Below, in pieces: positions 35,630 to 48,416 of a stretch of DNA of 64,000 bases. Position 1 is the first letter of the stretch; each line of letters starts with the position of its first letter. The notes below the pieces were generated by a model. That model had not been told where the DNA came from, searched no databases, and worked only from the letters and a program-made list of their open reading frames with translations. The DNA is taken from contig CM067084.1 in assembly GCA_034008185.1 (NCBI GenBank), positions 61,890,599 to 61,954,598 of the forward strand. The letters run 5' to 3'. Source of the DNA: Gorsachius magnificus (taxonomy: Eukaryota; Chordata; Aves; Pelecaniformes; Ardeidae). The translations under genes and the position numbers were made by a program.

Positions 35630-36330
35630 CTGTCTTTATCTCAACCCGTGAGTTTTCTCACTTTTACTCTTCTGATTCTCTCCTCCGTCCCACCGTGGGG
35701 GGAGTGAGCGAGCAGCTGCATGGTGCTTAGTTGCCAGCCGGGGTTAAACCATGACAGTCAGGTACAGTATTGGGAAGAATAACAGAGAAGAACAGTAAAT
35801 CATGTTTGCATTAGAACTCGTGTAAGAACAAGAGGTGAATAATAAGTTATTATATCCCATGAATTAGTCTAGATGAGCAGTAAATTATTCTAATTAAATC
35901 TCCCATTCACTGCATTTATTATCTGAGATTATTAGAAACAGAATTATGTTCAAAAACTCACCCTTTTTTAGTTTAACTTAATTTCTTATTTATTATGATC
36001 TTTTAAGTGCCATTGCTGTTAACTATTTTACCTCCAAGAAATTTCAACCTGTATAGTGATTATACTCTGGATTGTGACTTGAACTGTAACATGTAAGCAA
36101 CATTATATTCAATGCAAGATTAGTTAGTTGAACTAAAACTGTGTAAGGGCAAGAAGAGTCAGGAAGATAGCCACTGAACAAATCAAAGAGAAAGATCAGC
36201 CACCCAGATACTTCACTTTCCTTCCAGTGCGAGAAAGTTTATACTCACGATTCAGTACAGTATATTTGCTATCATTTAATTTGGTCTAATTTTATTTCTC
36301 TTGAAGTGATGCGAGGAAAAATTTCAATTT

Positions 36331-36356
36331 ACACACCTGTGAAACACACCTGTGAA
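36331..36356. repeat. Perfect 13-bp tandem duplication with CACCTG cores
   Basis: ACACACCTGTGAA occurs twice head to tail. Each unit holds CACCTG, the E-box bound by ZEB/SNAI-type and some bHLH factors, so the duplication doubles the site. Function is inferred from the motif only. Confidence 0.85.
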
Positions 36357-36490
36357 AAAGGCTAGATTATGATGATGATTGGGCGAAAGCAAGGAACCTA
36401 CGTCCTGAAGCACCCAAGTAAGCTAATCAGTCTAGTCATTATTTCTCCTGATATTTCCTATCAGCTTGTAAAAGGGAACTGATTTACAAC

Positions 36491-36520
36491 CTTTTTCTAC
36501 TTTTTACTTTTTACTTTTTA
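36491..36520. repeat. CTTTTTA heptamer tandem repeat
   Basis: Three perfect CTTTTTA units preceded by an imperfect CTTTTTCTA unit. Confidence 0.85.
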
Positions 36521-39500
36521 AACAGATTTCACTTTTGGACTTAGAAAAGCCCAAACAACTTCTATTTTCTTTTGTCTTCAACTAACCCTGTCCCCCAAAT
36601 TGTTTAATATTTTTCTCCTTCTGGTACTCCTTGCACGAGAAAAATGAGATTCTTTGGAAGTTGTTTTAGACAATAGTGCACATGTTGTTTCAAACAGTGG
36701 TGTAAAGATGAGTTGCAGGAAAAGTATAAGTTTGGAAATGTTGTTTAGGCCATTCTACAACAAAATCAGCCTCTTGTTTAGACTGGAGAAAAATCAGAGA
36801 AGAGCAACAGTTCTTTTGTTTCAGTGAAAAAAGATGTGAATGTTTTCTGCATTTTATCATGTTGAAATACATACTAAATCATTAATTGTACATTCTTGTT
36901 TCTTTATGGCACATTACACAATGGTGTAACAGACTGCAAATTACACTACATATTTGCAACACATACCAAATGTTTCTATACTGAGACTTAGACTGAGAAC
37001 AGTAAACCGAGATGTAAGCCAATGCAAATAGACTCTAAGATCAAACTCAACTTCTAATTTCCCATTTGCCCCAGAAATTAATGTTCTTTAAAAATTGGCT
37101 GGATAAATCTATCTGAAACAGTATTTCTAACATGCGTGAGAAAGAGGGTGGGGCAAAGATTAAAACTGTTGACTGTGCATTTTGAAAATTAGCCTTTAAG
37201 TTTGACATTGAGCAGGCTTTCACCTGACCTTTCAGAGACCTTCCATTCATGTTGGATGCCTGGATTTCATATGCAGTTTATTACTCCTTCAAAGGTAATG
37301 GTTATGTTTAAGATTTCTAGTCTGACTTCATAACCTATTTCATTGGTGAATCATATGATGGTTTACTGCAATAGCCTTCATAAAATAAGGAGTAATTGCC
37401 AATCAAATGTTTTCAGTGGCTAATGGTCTTTTTTTTTTTTTGGTTTAATCTCAAGTACAAACAGAGTAATTAACATCTGAACACATTAGCTGTTTACTAG
37501 TAAACAATTTCAAGAGGACTTGTTTTGCTCAATGTAATCCTCAGATGAATAAATGTAATGAAAACAACAAGAGATTTTGCAACTGGGTGTCATATTAGAC
37601 ATTTCAGACTATATTGAATGTTAATTAATTTTGTGTCTCACCATTATGCTTTGGTAGGACTTGAGTGACCTATTGTAGCTTCTAAGTGGCTCCTGGTGCT
37701 ATGGGCACTGTTTTGTCATGTAATTTTATTTTTTTTTTTTAAACCTTTGCAATAAGTGATAGGCATCTGGAGAGGAAGCAGGAAAATTTTATATGCAGAC
37801 ATGACCAGAAATAATTGGGTAAACTCTGCATACCCTTGCAGAATGATTTCCCAAAAAGAGCACCGTCAGAAGGATTCTCTTGTCAAGATACTTACTTTCC
37901 TGCTTCCACTGATATACCTGAAAATTCATTTCCTTGGTGGTCCTCAAAAGCTTGAGGTACAGTTTTATATTTTCTGTTCTTAACCTCTCTTCACTCATTC
38001 CTCTCCAACTGCTCTGAAGTAAATGTCCTCATTAACATTTATGTTAAACCCTAAGATTTAGATACCTGTTTATAGGTACTCACTGAGATTTTTTTATCCT
38101 ATTCATTTAACTGTCTATCCACACATCCCATATGTGACTGTATATTTCCCTCTTATGCACAGTATTTATGAATGAATATTCTGAAGACTGCTAATTCAGA
38201 AGTTTCATGTTGGATGTGTAGCCTTAACAAATTAAATTAGGATAATCTGGATACCCTCAGGGGAGAAAAGAATTAAGAGGCCTTTAGGTTCACCATTAGT
38301 CTCTCTGTCATTTTTGCTGTTGTGCTTGGACTGTGTGAGGAATGGAAGTTAGAGTGTGCCTGCAACTCTACTTAACAGCCATGATGCCTCTCTGTTTCAC
38401 CAGCCCTCCTTTTCATCCAGGTCTGGTTTTGCCATGCAGTATGGGCGGTAATCCCTACATTGAAAAGGCTCACCTCTTCTAAATCACACTTGGGCTGCAC
38501 CTGGCCTTGAATATATTTTCCTTAGCATAGGTGTTTCCAGAAATTATTTAATCTTAAAAGTTGTCACTTTTAAATAATTAACAGTTGGATAGAAACAATT
38601 AACAATGGGTAGATTAACAGGTTGTTTGAAAGAACTCCCAAACTGAGTACATAGAATAATCTAAAAAGGAAATCTTCAAGCAAAATAGAAGGAAATCCAT
38701 GACTGATATCCACTGTCACCAAACAGTAGCAGAAAGGAAAATGTTTCAGTCTTGAAGTTCACAGACCACTTAGTGCTGTCTATGTCAAAACCCATTATTT
38801 GAACTTCATCCTGTAGTAAATATGCAGCTACTGCAAATGGTTTTATAGAAATCTAATGTACTCACATGCCAAACAAAAAGTTCACTTATAAGGCATGACG
38901 ATGCAGCAAGTATAATTGCAGTTACCTGATGGATATCAAGCATGCCCTGGTGTACATATGCTTTCTATCCAAAATTTGTATGATGATACTCTTCAGCGTT
39001 ACCATTAGTGTACAACAGCTCATTGTATGGTAACAGAATCAAAAAGAGAGAAAGAAAAAAAAAAATACCTGTCTTGTTGACATACAGTGATGAAGAACGT
39101 TATTTTTATTAGAGAACTTTGCCATTACGATGAATTTGCCAAGGCACACGTAAGGGTGTTTTCTTGATCTGACAGCGCACTTTTAGATTTAATGGCAATC
39201 TCTAAAGTAATTTACCCATATAAATAAATAAAGCTAAAATCATAAACATTCTGTCAGACAATAGTAAGATCAGTAGTGTCTTTCTGAGATCATTTCAGGA
39301 CTTTGGGATTATACTGCCCTCTCATATTGAACCTTATTGGAAGTTTATTGCATAGGGAAGTACAAAGTGACTTCATAGACACATATGACCAGCAAGATGT
39401 ACAGAGCTGAGATGAAAAACATTTGATAAAGATCCTGAATGGGAAACATCATTTATTATGATACATTTTTATTTCCTGTATTTTTCCAACTGTTTGCTAT

Positions 39501-41549
39501 TCTCCTTTTCCCGATATTTTCTTTGCTCTTGGTGTTTGTGAGTGCAAAATAACCAATCTTAAAACCACAAAGTAATTCAAATATGGACTTAAATGTAATG
39601 TAACTTAAAAGCCTCTCTTGCAAAACAAAATTTTAGTTAATATTAGCTATCAGTCAGAAAAAAAAGTTAGATTACTCAGACCTAATAATATTTTTCATGC
39701 TGAACCTAAATTACATAAAAGCAATATTTAGTACATTGATTTAAGCATTTAACTCAATTATAGGACAGGGTATGGGAGACAACAGAAGAAAATAAGAAGT
39801 GTGAAGGTAGGTGGATAGGACAAGAAAAAGATTTGGAAGTATATGGGAGCTGAAAAGATACAGTTTATGCTTATCTATGATGACTTGTGAATAGAGGAAG
39901 TAGAAGGGTTTAAATTTGATTGTGTGATAAGACAGGAGCTAGCAATTTTCCGGTGAATGTTTGTGCTGCAGGAATGTAGCATGGATGAAATTGCAATGAT
40001 GTGGAACAAGAGACATCAAGAGCAGTTAACAGTAGAGAAGCTTGAAACACAGTAACAGCAAACTGAGACAGATCTTCCATGGGAGGTAACAGCGCTATAA
40101 CCACAGTATTTAAAATGTGGTATGCATAGGGTCTTAAGAATGTTTTCCCAGGAAAGAAAATAAATCACAAATTGCAGAGGTCTGCTTTTTGTTTTTTATC
40201 AGAAGCCCTTCATTTTTCTCTCTTTCTCTCCCTCTCAGTCTTTGTATCAGCCTCAATTGGCAGAAATCAGCATGAGAAATATATTTCAGCAGTCTTAGTT
40301 CCACTATGTCATGTCATTCTTTCACTGAAAATTTTTTACAACAGAAAAATTTGTATGACTGTTCAAAAAGAATCAGTTTGAATCACCAACACACTGAGTG
40401 AACTCATTCAAACAACTGATTAATTAAAACTATATATTGTTTTTCACTTATCTGTATTTAAGTAACAATGTTGTTTAGCTTCTAATTTTTGCTAATACAT
40501 TTAGGTCAATTTAAATTAATCAGTTAAATATAATCTAAAATATTTTGAAAAGCTTCTAGCTAAGGTGAACAAATTCCTGTTTAATCAAGAATGCTGGAAA
40601 TGCTTTCTCCTTTGTTCCCCAATGGCAACTTGCCAGATATGTATTCTGTTGAATCCACCAGTATCTGATGTTATAAATACATAGATTGTTACTATTTTAA
40701 AATCTAATTTTCTTTACCCTTTTAATGATTCTTTCTATTACTTAGCTGTCTATCACTACCAGATGTAATGTCCCAAACTCTCAGGAATCAGGACTGCTGA
40801 CTGCACATATTCTAAGATGATGTACATAATATGTAGAATGTATAGTTCATGCTGGAATAAAGTAGAACAATTAGGAACAGATCTTATAGTCATTAAACAA
40901 AAAATATAGGACTGGATTTGTAACAGAGATATTCAAGTAGCAGTCGGATACCTCCTGCTTTGCAGGAAGAGTATGGCCATGCCTATTCTTAAGGTCTCTT
41001 GGATTCGGCTAGAAGGATTAGATACACAGCAAAGTGTGAAGAGATATGGCCAGCCTCAAACAGAACACATGTAAGCCCATATCAGCATCACACAAAACCA
41101 CAAAGAGAGTAGGTGATACAACTGGAGTTGGTTTCTGCCAGTTTGTCTCTCTGGGTGAAACAACTGCCAAGACAGAAAACCCACTTAGGAAATAGGGAGG
41201 ATAAAGAAGCAAGCATCATGTGTGGAAAGCTGCAGTGGAACAGGGTTGATAGGGAGAGGAAAACCAAATATCTCTGTTCCAGAATTGACAGCAGAAAACA
41301 CATTCCTCCATGTTCTTCAAATGTGGATAACTACAGATCTGTGAACCAGTATAAAAGTAGATTTAGAGAAATTAATAGGAATAGTGATGTATATCATAGT
41401 AGTCTAAAGAGATGATGAGGAGATGGGTGAGCAGGGGGGATATTTATTTATTTAAGCAATTGATATAGTTGGAAAAAAATGGACAAACTTCTGCTATACA
41501 AAATGAAAATATTACCGCTCTCCATAAAACTTTTCTTTCAGACAATATG

Positions 41550-41790
41550 TGGAGGTTTTATTGATTACTTGGGTTTGACCTGAGAATAGATGATACAGAA
41601 CATCTCAGTCTTGTTTGTAACTGGTGCTATAACATTTTAATTGTGCACGCTTGAACGGACAGGTATAATAGAGCCGTTTGAAATGCTCTTGTGACACGAA
41701 TGGATTAATTACTATTGCAGCAGCTCTCCTGATCAATATACCTTATGATAAAAACATCAGTCATGCTGCATAAGTCTGTATTTAACAATG
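41550..41790. other. Candidate conserved non-coding element
   Basis: Locally repeat-free, mixed-composition sequence with several CpGs (GCACGC, AACGGA, GCCGTT, ACACGA). It has a homeodomain-type GGATTAATTACTATTG block next to GCAGCAGCTCTCCTGATCA. CpG retention and a TAATTA core are typical of developmental enhancers, but I have no alignment and this is a guess from texture. Confidence 0.15.
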
Positions 41791-43469
41791 AGAGTAAAAA
41801 GGAGCAAGAAATATATACATGAATCCTAAATATTTCATCTTTGACTAAAATTGTATACTGGGACTGTCTCTTCTAAACATACATTACAGGAGCCTCTGGT
41901 GGAAGTAGTTGCGGCCTCAGTTCTGCCTGCTGATGACATATAGTATAGATGATAAAACCTTACCACATCATTCGGAAATGCTTATGAGGAAAAACTCATA
42001 TAGATAGGATAGATCATATTATGTTCTTTCATGATTTTCCAATACAGTGTAAAGGAACAGATTACTATCAATCAGCAGTAAAATGAAATTACAGGAACAC
42101 TTATTTTAAAATAATTAGATCTGAGAACTTGTATAAAGAAACAAATCAGATCCACAGAAAATTCATATTATCGTGGTCTTTCTGAATTACATGGTACCTT
42201 TTTATTCAGCCTATGCTCAGCTATAACTTTTAGTCATTCTAAATAGTGTAATGAAAGAATATAGGTATAAAATTTGCTTGAAGACTGCTGAAAATAAATA
42301 CTTAAAGATATTTTCACTAACTTGTCTGAATATTGTTTTCAAAAATAATATAAAAAGGGACCTTCTATTCTTTATTTTCCCCTAATTTTAGGCTCTTTAT
42401 TTAACTTTAAATTCCACATAATTCATATGGTAACTTCCTGAATATTATTCTTACAGCCCATTGACATTTCAGAAAATTTTTTACATGTATAGATGGATTC
42501 AAATTTAAATACTAGACTGGGAAAATGCCAGTTCAGTAGGAAATATAAATTATGGGGGTTTTAAAAAAATACTTAACCAGGGCTGTCTTAAATTTCTTTA
42601 AATATGAATTAAAAATTGTGTCTTATTTACTCAGAAACTTTGGGAAAGGTAGCTTCAGTTATAAAAACAGGTATTTTAAATGTGTGCACATGTATGTCAT
42701 TTGCTTACTTCAGAATTCATGTAATTATTAAAAAAGGACATAACAACATAGATACACATTCAGCCCACCTATATACGACATCTAACTTTATGTAGACTGT
42801 ACTAATATGTGTACTTCTTATAATGGAAAAGTCCTTAAAGGTATCATAAACAATATAAGCAATAATCTGACTGTGAACATTGTTGTAAAATAAAAATATC
42901 CAGAATAAGAACATGTGGACACAGCATAGAAAGAAGGCATTCTTTTACAATGACAACTGACCTGTTGTAATAAAAATAAAGGTTGTTTTCTGCTACTATA
43001 ACTCATGTTGAGTGGAATTATTCTTCCAAGAGTGGTGTAGTTGAAAGTAAATCAAATATGGATGATAATTCAGTATTTACTCACATGAAAACACACCAAT
43101 TTATAATTTTTCCTAAGTGCAAAACCCACAATGACCACCAAAGAACTAAAAATTCTATTGGATGGACCCATACAATGACTACTTAACTCACAATGTGGAT
43201 TAATAGTATGGGAATTGTGGTTCCATGACACAGGAATTTTACTAGTTATAGATCTTAATACAAAATAAGATGGTTTATTTTAATTTTATTTAGATAATAT
43301 AAATTCTCTTTTGTTTAAGTAGCCCAGCAGAAAAACTCTCATTTTTATATAAGGCAGAGAGAAAAGAAAATATAATGATCATGTTTGATATTATTATGGA
43401 TGAATCTGTATAACTACAGGTTTAAATCTGTCAGTCCTGCACTAATGAGACAAAAGACTGTTTGCAATG
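41791..43469. other. Non-coding stretch, nothing recognised
   Basis: AT-rich. Short overlapping frames on both strands (for example 42717-43186) have no recognisable features. Confidence 0.5.
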
Positions 43470-44015
43470 AAGATGCTGTTAAAAGCAAAATGAGTGCTGC
43501 AATGGTCTTTTAGCTCTAATTGTATTGTGCTGACATTTGGTGTAATTATCTGCAGTTGAGTATAATTTTATCTTTCATGCCACTCAAAGAAATTCTGGAG
43601 TAAATTGAGGTAGCTATCTGTTTTCAGTTGAATTTGATCACTTTATTTTACCCCAGTCTCAGAATTTAGTTAGAGAGGTCTGAAACCCAGTATTTATCAT
43701 AATCTGCTTCGTTTGTTCAGTCCCCATGCGGCAATACCAATTAGAATTTTATCAAAGTCATCCTTACAGCAATAATGATAATCCTTTAGCATCTATCTGG
43801 ATTAGGTCTCTGTTTTATTCTACTAATGAATACTCTAGAGGGGTCTGGGCAATTTTACAGAACAAATTAACCTTAGAGCATAGCCATTTAAAGTGTTCAT
43901 TATACTGGACACCTGCAAAGTGTACTGGGTTTAAATACAATTTAATAGACCCTTCTAGGCCTGTTTTAAAGTATCCTGAAGAGAGTATGAATAAGATGGT
44001 ATTTAAATTATGATT
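43470..44015. other. Unique stop-poor stretch, open on both strands
   Basis: A 95-codon frame on the plus strand (43726-44013) overlaps a 92-codon frame on the minus strand (43815-44093). Neither resembles a family I know. The plus frame starts in ATGCGGCAATACC and contains W, C and Y residues spread normally, but codon use does not stand out and no splice sites are convincing. The stretch is free of recognisable repeats and could be conserved non-coding DNA or an unrecognised exon. Confidence 0.15.
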
Positions 44016-46069
44016 TTTAGAATGTTTTTTCCTAGCATTTTCAATAAATATCAGATGTGCTATATAAGAAATATCAGTTTTGGAGTACATCAAACATCAT
44101 CATGTAATTGCTGCTTTTGAAATTTAAAATGAAAAGTTTCAAAACACTGAAATCTGGAATGAATTTGCCTCTTCAATTCCACCTTTGTGTATAGCATGTT
44201 CAAAATTCATGTCCTACATGTGATACATTTTGTTTCTTATTCAAAGGCTCCTATTATCACAAAACGTATTAACTGTAATTCTGAAATAGCTTTATAATGG
44301 AAAGGGACTGAGGAAGAGAGGGCAGAAGCGCGGAGGGAATGGAGAAGCTAATTGGTATTCTCTGTTTTAAACTATTCATATCCCCAAGCCTCTCTAAATT
44401 AAAAAAAAACCCAAACCAACCCACAAACCAAAACAAAGCCAGAGTCTCTTCATTATCTCATTATGCTACAATTATAACATACCCCAGTGCCAAGGCCCAG
44501 GAGTGATTCATTTACATTGTTCATCAGTCTAAACTTTTGCCTCTAGAACCAAATGCAAACCCAATCTGAACACATCAGACAGTACTTGTATGGCTATTAG
44601 TGTCATACTAATTCAATAGGCAAATAATTTGGTCTTTATTAACAGTCATAAGAGTTAAATAAATAGACTTTATATTTGAATTTTGTAATTCAGCCTCTAA
44701 AATCATGAACAGCTTTTTTCAGACATGACCAAGTTGTGGTCCTTCCATGTTATAAAACTTGCTGGCAACACTACATTGCAGGAAGACTTGCTACATACTT
44801 GGATAGAATGAGACAGAAAATGCAAGCAAAACCCAAAAGCAAGTAGCTTTGCACATCTTTTTAATTTATTTCAGAGCAGAAAAAAATAAGCAAAAAATTA
44901 AGTATATATTTTGGTGTGAAAGCGTATACATAAAATTAAGCCAGTAAGGGTTTTCCTCATTGAAATCCCAAATAAGTTGCTGTGGTAGAAGGCAGTGACA
45001 AAACTGAAAGCACAGAGGAGGCTGGGTTTTCTAAATTCAGAAGGCACTGGTGGGCAAACAGTGGAATGCCAGGACAGAATTTCTGAAAAGAACTCGTACA
45101 GTTATTCTAAAAACTCTGTTGGCATTTTTCCTTAGGCCTGAAATAAACTAGTTATCTCACAAAGGTTTTCTTCACTCTGTTAACAAATTCTCAAACTTTT
45201 GTTTATATAAACAATATAAATTTTCCCTGCGTTCTCTTTTTCTGATGTGCTACATATTTTAACATACATTTTAGGTATGAATTGATATCTATTAATCTAT
45301 GTCTACTGTTTGGGGGGGGGAGGTGTCAGTACATTCTAAAAGATTGTTTGCATCCTCTGCTGCTGCTGAAATCATGAAACTGTTTTTGCTTCTTTGATCT
45401 ACCCAGCTCACAGTGATGCACCAGCCACTATTCCGCAAAGCAAGAATGTACAGAGAGCTATTGCTAAGAAGATCTGGAGTTTCAGTCAAGATTATACTTA
45501 TCTATAAGTCTTTTTTGTGACTAATGTGATATACATGTAAAGTCCTAATACAGACACAGCTGAGTTAGCTCAGGTACTGTGACATGCAAATGAGACTAGT
45601 ATGAAGATGAGACAGCTGTGAAATGGCTGTGAGTGCTCTGTAGATATGTCATGGGGGGACTTAGAGTGGGGTTACAGCAAGAAAAGAACCACATCACTCA
45701 GTGACATAATCTGAATTTTATTTACTAAGCAGGATGGGTTTAGTGAGTGGATAGCAATGTCTGCTATAAAGTTGCTGGTATAAGATTTCTATTTTATGAC
45801 ACTGAAACACAACTTGCCAAGGCTCATGTCTCTCCAGTCCAGTTTAGACAGCCAGTGTAGACTCAGGGAAACAGCATCTTACTGCTCAACATGTTTGAGT
45901 CCTGGCTAATATCCTGGCCCCTATGTGTTACCCATACTGGGGCTGGATGTCCATGCATAGAGCCATTTTCCCCCCACTCCCAGGGGGCTATTGTCTTAAA
46001 AATATTTTTCTTTTAAAATTAGGTTGTCAGCAGAACCATCAATGCTCTTGCTCCAGGCCAATTTCTTTG

Positions 46070-46105
46070 GCTTTCCCTATATCTAAAGCTTTCCCTGTAT
46101 CTAAA
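46070..46105. repeat. 18-bp tandem duplication
   Basis: GCTTTCCCTATATCTAAA is followed directly by GCTTTCCCTGTATCTAAA: two 18-bp copies differing at one position. Confidence 0.9.
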
Positions 46106-47305
46106 CAACTAGTTGTTGTTTCCCAACTTACTATCACCTTCTGGTTTCCTACCCCAAATGAGCCACAAAGATGTTAAGTCCTGTGTTTCTATGCTTTCTC
46201 AGATCATACCAGAGTACAGTGTGCCTTTACAGTTAGAAATGGGCAGATGCGATCTTAGCTTCATTTTATTGCATGATGCTTTCAGGAAGTTTTTATTCCA
46301 TAACAAACCATATAACAAAGATATAATCCTAAGTGGAAAGCAACTGAACCTTTATAACACAGCTGATCTGTATATTTTCTGTAATAGAAGTGGTTTCCTA
46401 CATGTACAGAGAGAAATTTGTAAAGTTTACACAGATGTGAATCTCTTACTCTTTCTAGGAAAATTGCTAGGATTTTGTCCTACTCGAGCATAGGGGCTGC
46501 TGTTTCAGGGCCGCATCAACTACCTGAAAATAAAACTGAAAATTTTACTTAAGGTTTGACACAATATTTTAATTTGTCCGGGCTAGGCTTGTACTGCTGT
46601 TGGCTGTTTTTCATTTCCATGCAAATAAAAATACCATCCTTTCCAATTTATTTTGACCAAAACATCTTTCCTGTTTTTTCAGTTCAGAAACACTATTAAG
46701 AAAAACAAAAAAAAACCAAAACCCACATTGCTTTCCCAGCTGCAGATAATACTTTAAAATAAATTCTGTTGTGAATTACATTCTATGAAAATACTGAATA
46801 GATCTGACTAATAATATTATAAAGGTACTAAGTATCCAGGTTCTGATTTTCTGAGGAGTAAGTAATTAGTGGGGATTCAGCTACCATCTCTTCCTTGGTT
46901 CTGATCTTAGTACACACTAGAAATACATAAGGCCTGTTCAGAAAATCAGTGTAATATCTACAACAGCAGTACAAAATTAGGCATATCTCTTTTTCTCACT
47001 TCCTTTTCTTTCTCTTTACACCAGGTGTTCCTTCTTATCTCTTCTGTAAGGGTCATCAGGGCATGCGTTGTTACCCTTACCAATTTTTACTGAGCCTGAA
47101 GATATTCCAGTACCAGTGGGATTGATAGTTTCTGGATGCTACTTTTACGGAATACAGTGGCTTTAGCTGACAGTAGAACTTACCCAGTTCCCACCATTTC
47201 TCTAGGTGACAAGTCAGTTCTATTTTTTTCTCCTAATTTCAAATACAGTTTACTCATTGACTCTGGGCTGTACTTTGACAGTAAATCTTTGCTCCTCAGT
47301 ACAAG

Positions 47306-47323
47306 AAAAAAAAAAAAAAAAAA
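47306..47323 (+). repeat. Poly(A)18 tract
   Basis: Eighteen consecutive A followed by GAAAAG. No retroposed gene can be recognised upstream and no poly(A) signal sits at a suitable place, so there is no support for a processed pseudogene. Confidence 0.85.
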
Positions 47324-48393
47324 GAAAAGCGGTTTTGGAAGGGCTTATGCTGATATTCAATGGCCTGATCTTTGGGGTCTCAATTTGGGACATGGTAAAA
47401 GGGACTAGCTTTCAACTTGTGGACACTGAGTGTGGAATTCAACTCCCTAAATGTAGACTACCTGAGATGTGCTAGGGCATCTGAAGTAAGACTAGGAGGT
47501 ATGACATGAGACCTACAGGTTAACCATACCTTCCTAAGGTAACAGATGGAGGCCTGATGGATCTGGAACTCCTCAAGTTGCACTAGTTACCTGTGCTTAG
47601 GCAGCTAAGTGCCACACTCAGATGGTCTGAAAAGCCAGTGCTTGGCAGCTGTCCTGAGCTGAGCCAAAAATGAGTTGAAGGAAATCATGACTAATAACTT
47701 CTGAGTATTCAAACCAGAGGTTTTATTTAGTTTTTTTCTCTGTAAATAAGAAAAAAGATTAAAGATAAAAATCACAGAATATATGCCTTTGTTATGAGTA
47801 TGCTGGCACAGTATTTCTTTCAAGTTTCTTCACTTACACCTTGAATTTTCTTAGGCACTCTAAGATCCTCTGTTACTGCATTTCATCAGTGACTCATTAA
47901 ATAATCCCATCTGCCTGAAGCAATAACTACTACAGGAATAAAGTGATTATCCATTGTTGCCTGATTTGCACTTCCTCTAAATCTAATGAATTTAAACACA
48001 CTTCACTTGGTGTAAAATATCACCATAACATTAAGTAGCTGTCATTTAAATATGTTCATATAGTATCTATAATTCAAACTAACATGTTCTGTAATATAAA
48101 ATCTGGTCACTTAATGCAGCATGGAAAAGCATTTTGAACTAAAATGAGAAAAAAATTAAAACATTGTTTTTAAGCTGACTTGAAGGTACAGAGCATTGGT
48201 AACTAATGAGAACATATTGCTACTTGTCTAAAATTATTTCACATTATGCCTATATAATGAGAAGCCTAGATTCTTAGAAACAGCACAAGATACATGTCTC
48301 AGTCACCTAACCTGCACTTGCATGAGAGTTAAGTGAGTTTATTCAGGCATTAGATTGCATGTTCATTCCAGAAGCCAGTTTGAAAATCCAAGC

Positions 48394-48416
48394 TTTTTTT
48401 TTTTTTTTTTTTTTTT
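48394..48416 (-). repeat. Poly(T)23 tract
   Basis: The longest homopolymer in the window. On the minus strand it would be a poly(A) tail, but the sequence to its right (48417-49200) shows no recognisable gene or retroposon body. Confidence 0.9.

Larger units (their letters stand above)
35177..35756 (+). mobile_element. ERVL-like solo LTR, 580 bp
   Basis: This is a complete LTR starting TGTCCTGGTTTCGGCTGGGA and ending GGGGTTAAACCATGACA, a familiar avian endogenous-retrovirus LTR. The termini are TG...CA. The flanks GCCAG (35172-35176) and GTCAG (35757-35761) form a 5-bp target-site duplication with one mismatch; 5 bp suits ERVL-type integration. It has a TATA box at 35436-35443 and an ATTAAA poly(A) signal at 35624-35629. 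No primer-binding site, gag or pol sequence follows, so homologous recombination between the two LTRs of a provirus probably left this solo copy. The 72-codon frame inside it (35489-35707) is incidental. Confidence 0.93.
35762..41549. other. Non-coding stretch with small tandem repeats
   Basis: No gene recognised. It includes a 13-bp tandem duplication at 36331-36356, CTTTTTA repeats at 36491-36520 and poly(T) runs at 37429-37441 and 37729-37740. The longest frame (100 codons, 41113-41415 +) has no family resemblance, and overlapping minus-strand frames show that the region is simply stop-poor. Confidence 0.5.

Noticed and set aside
46113..46493. 126-codon open frame as a possible gene
   Set aside because: No domain, no splice or promoter context, and it starts in a duplicated low-complexity stretch; compatible with chance.
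47100..47323. Possible processed pseudogene ending in the A18 tract
   Set aside because: No poly(A) signal at the right distance, no flanking target-site duplication, and no recognisable coding sequence upstream.
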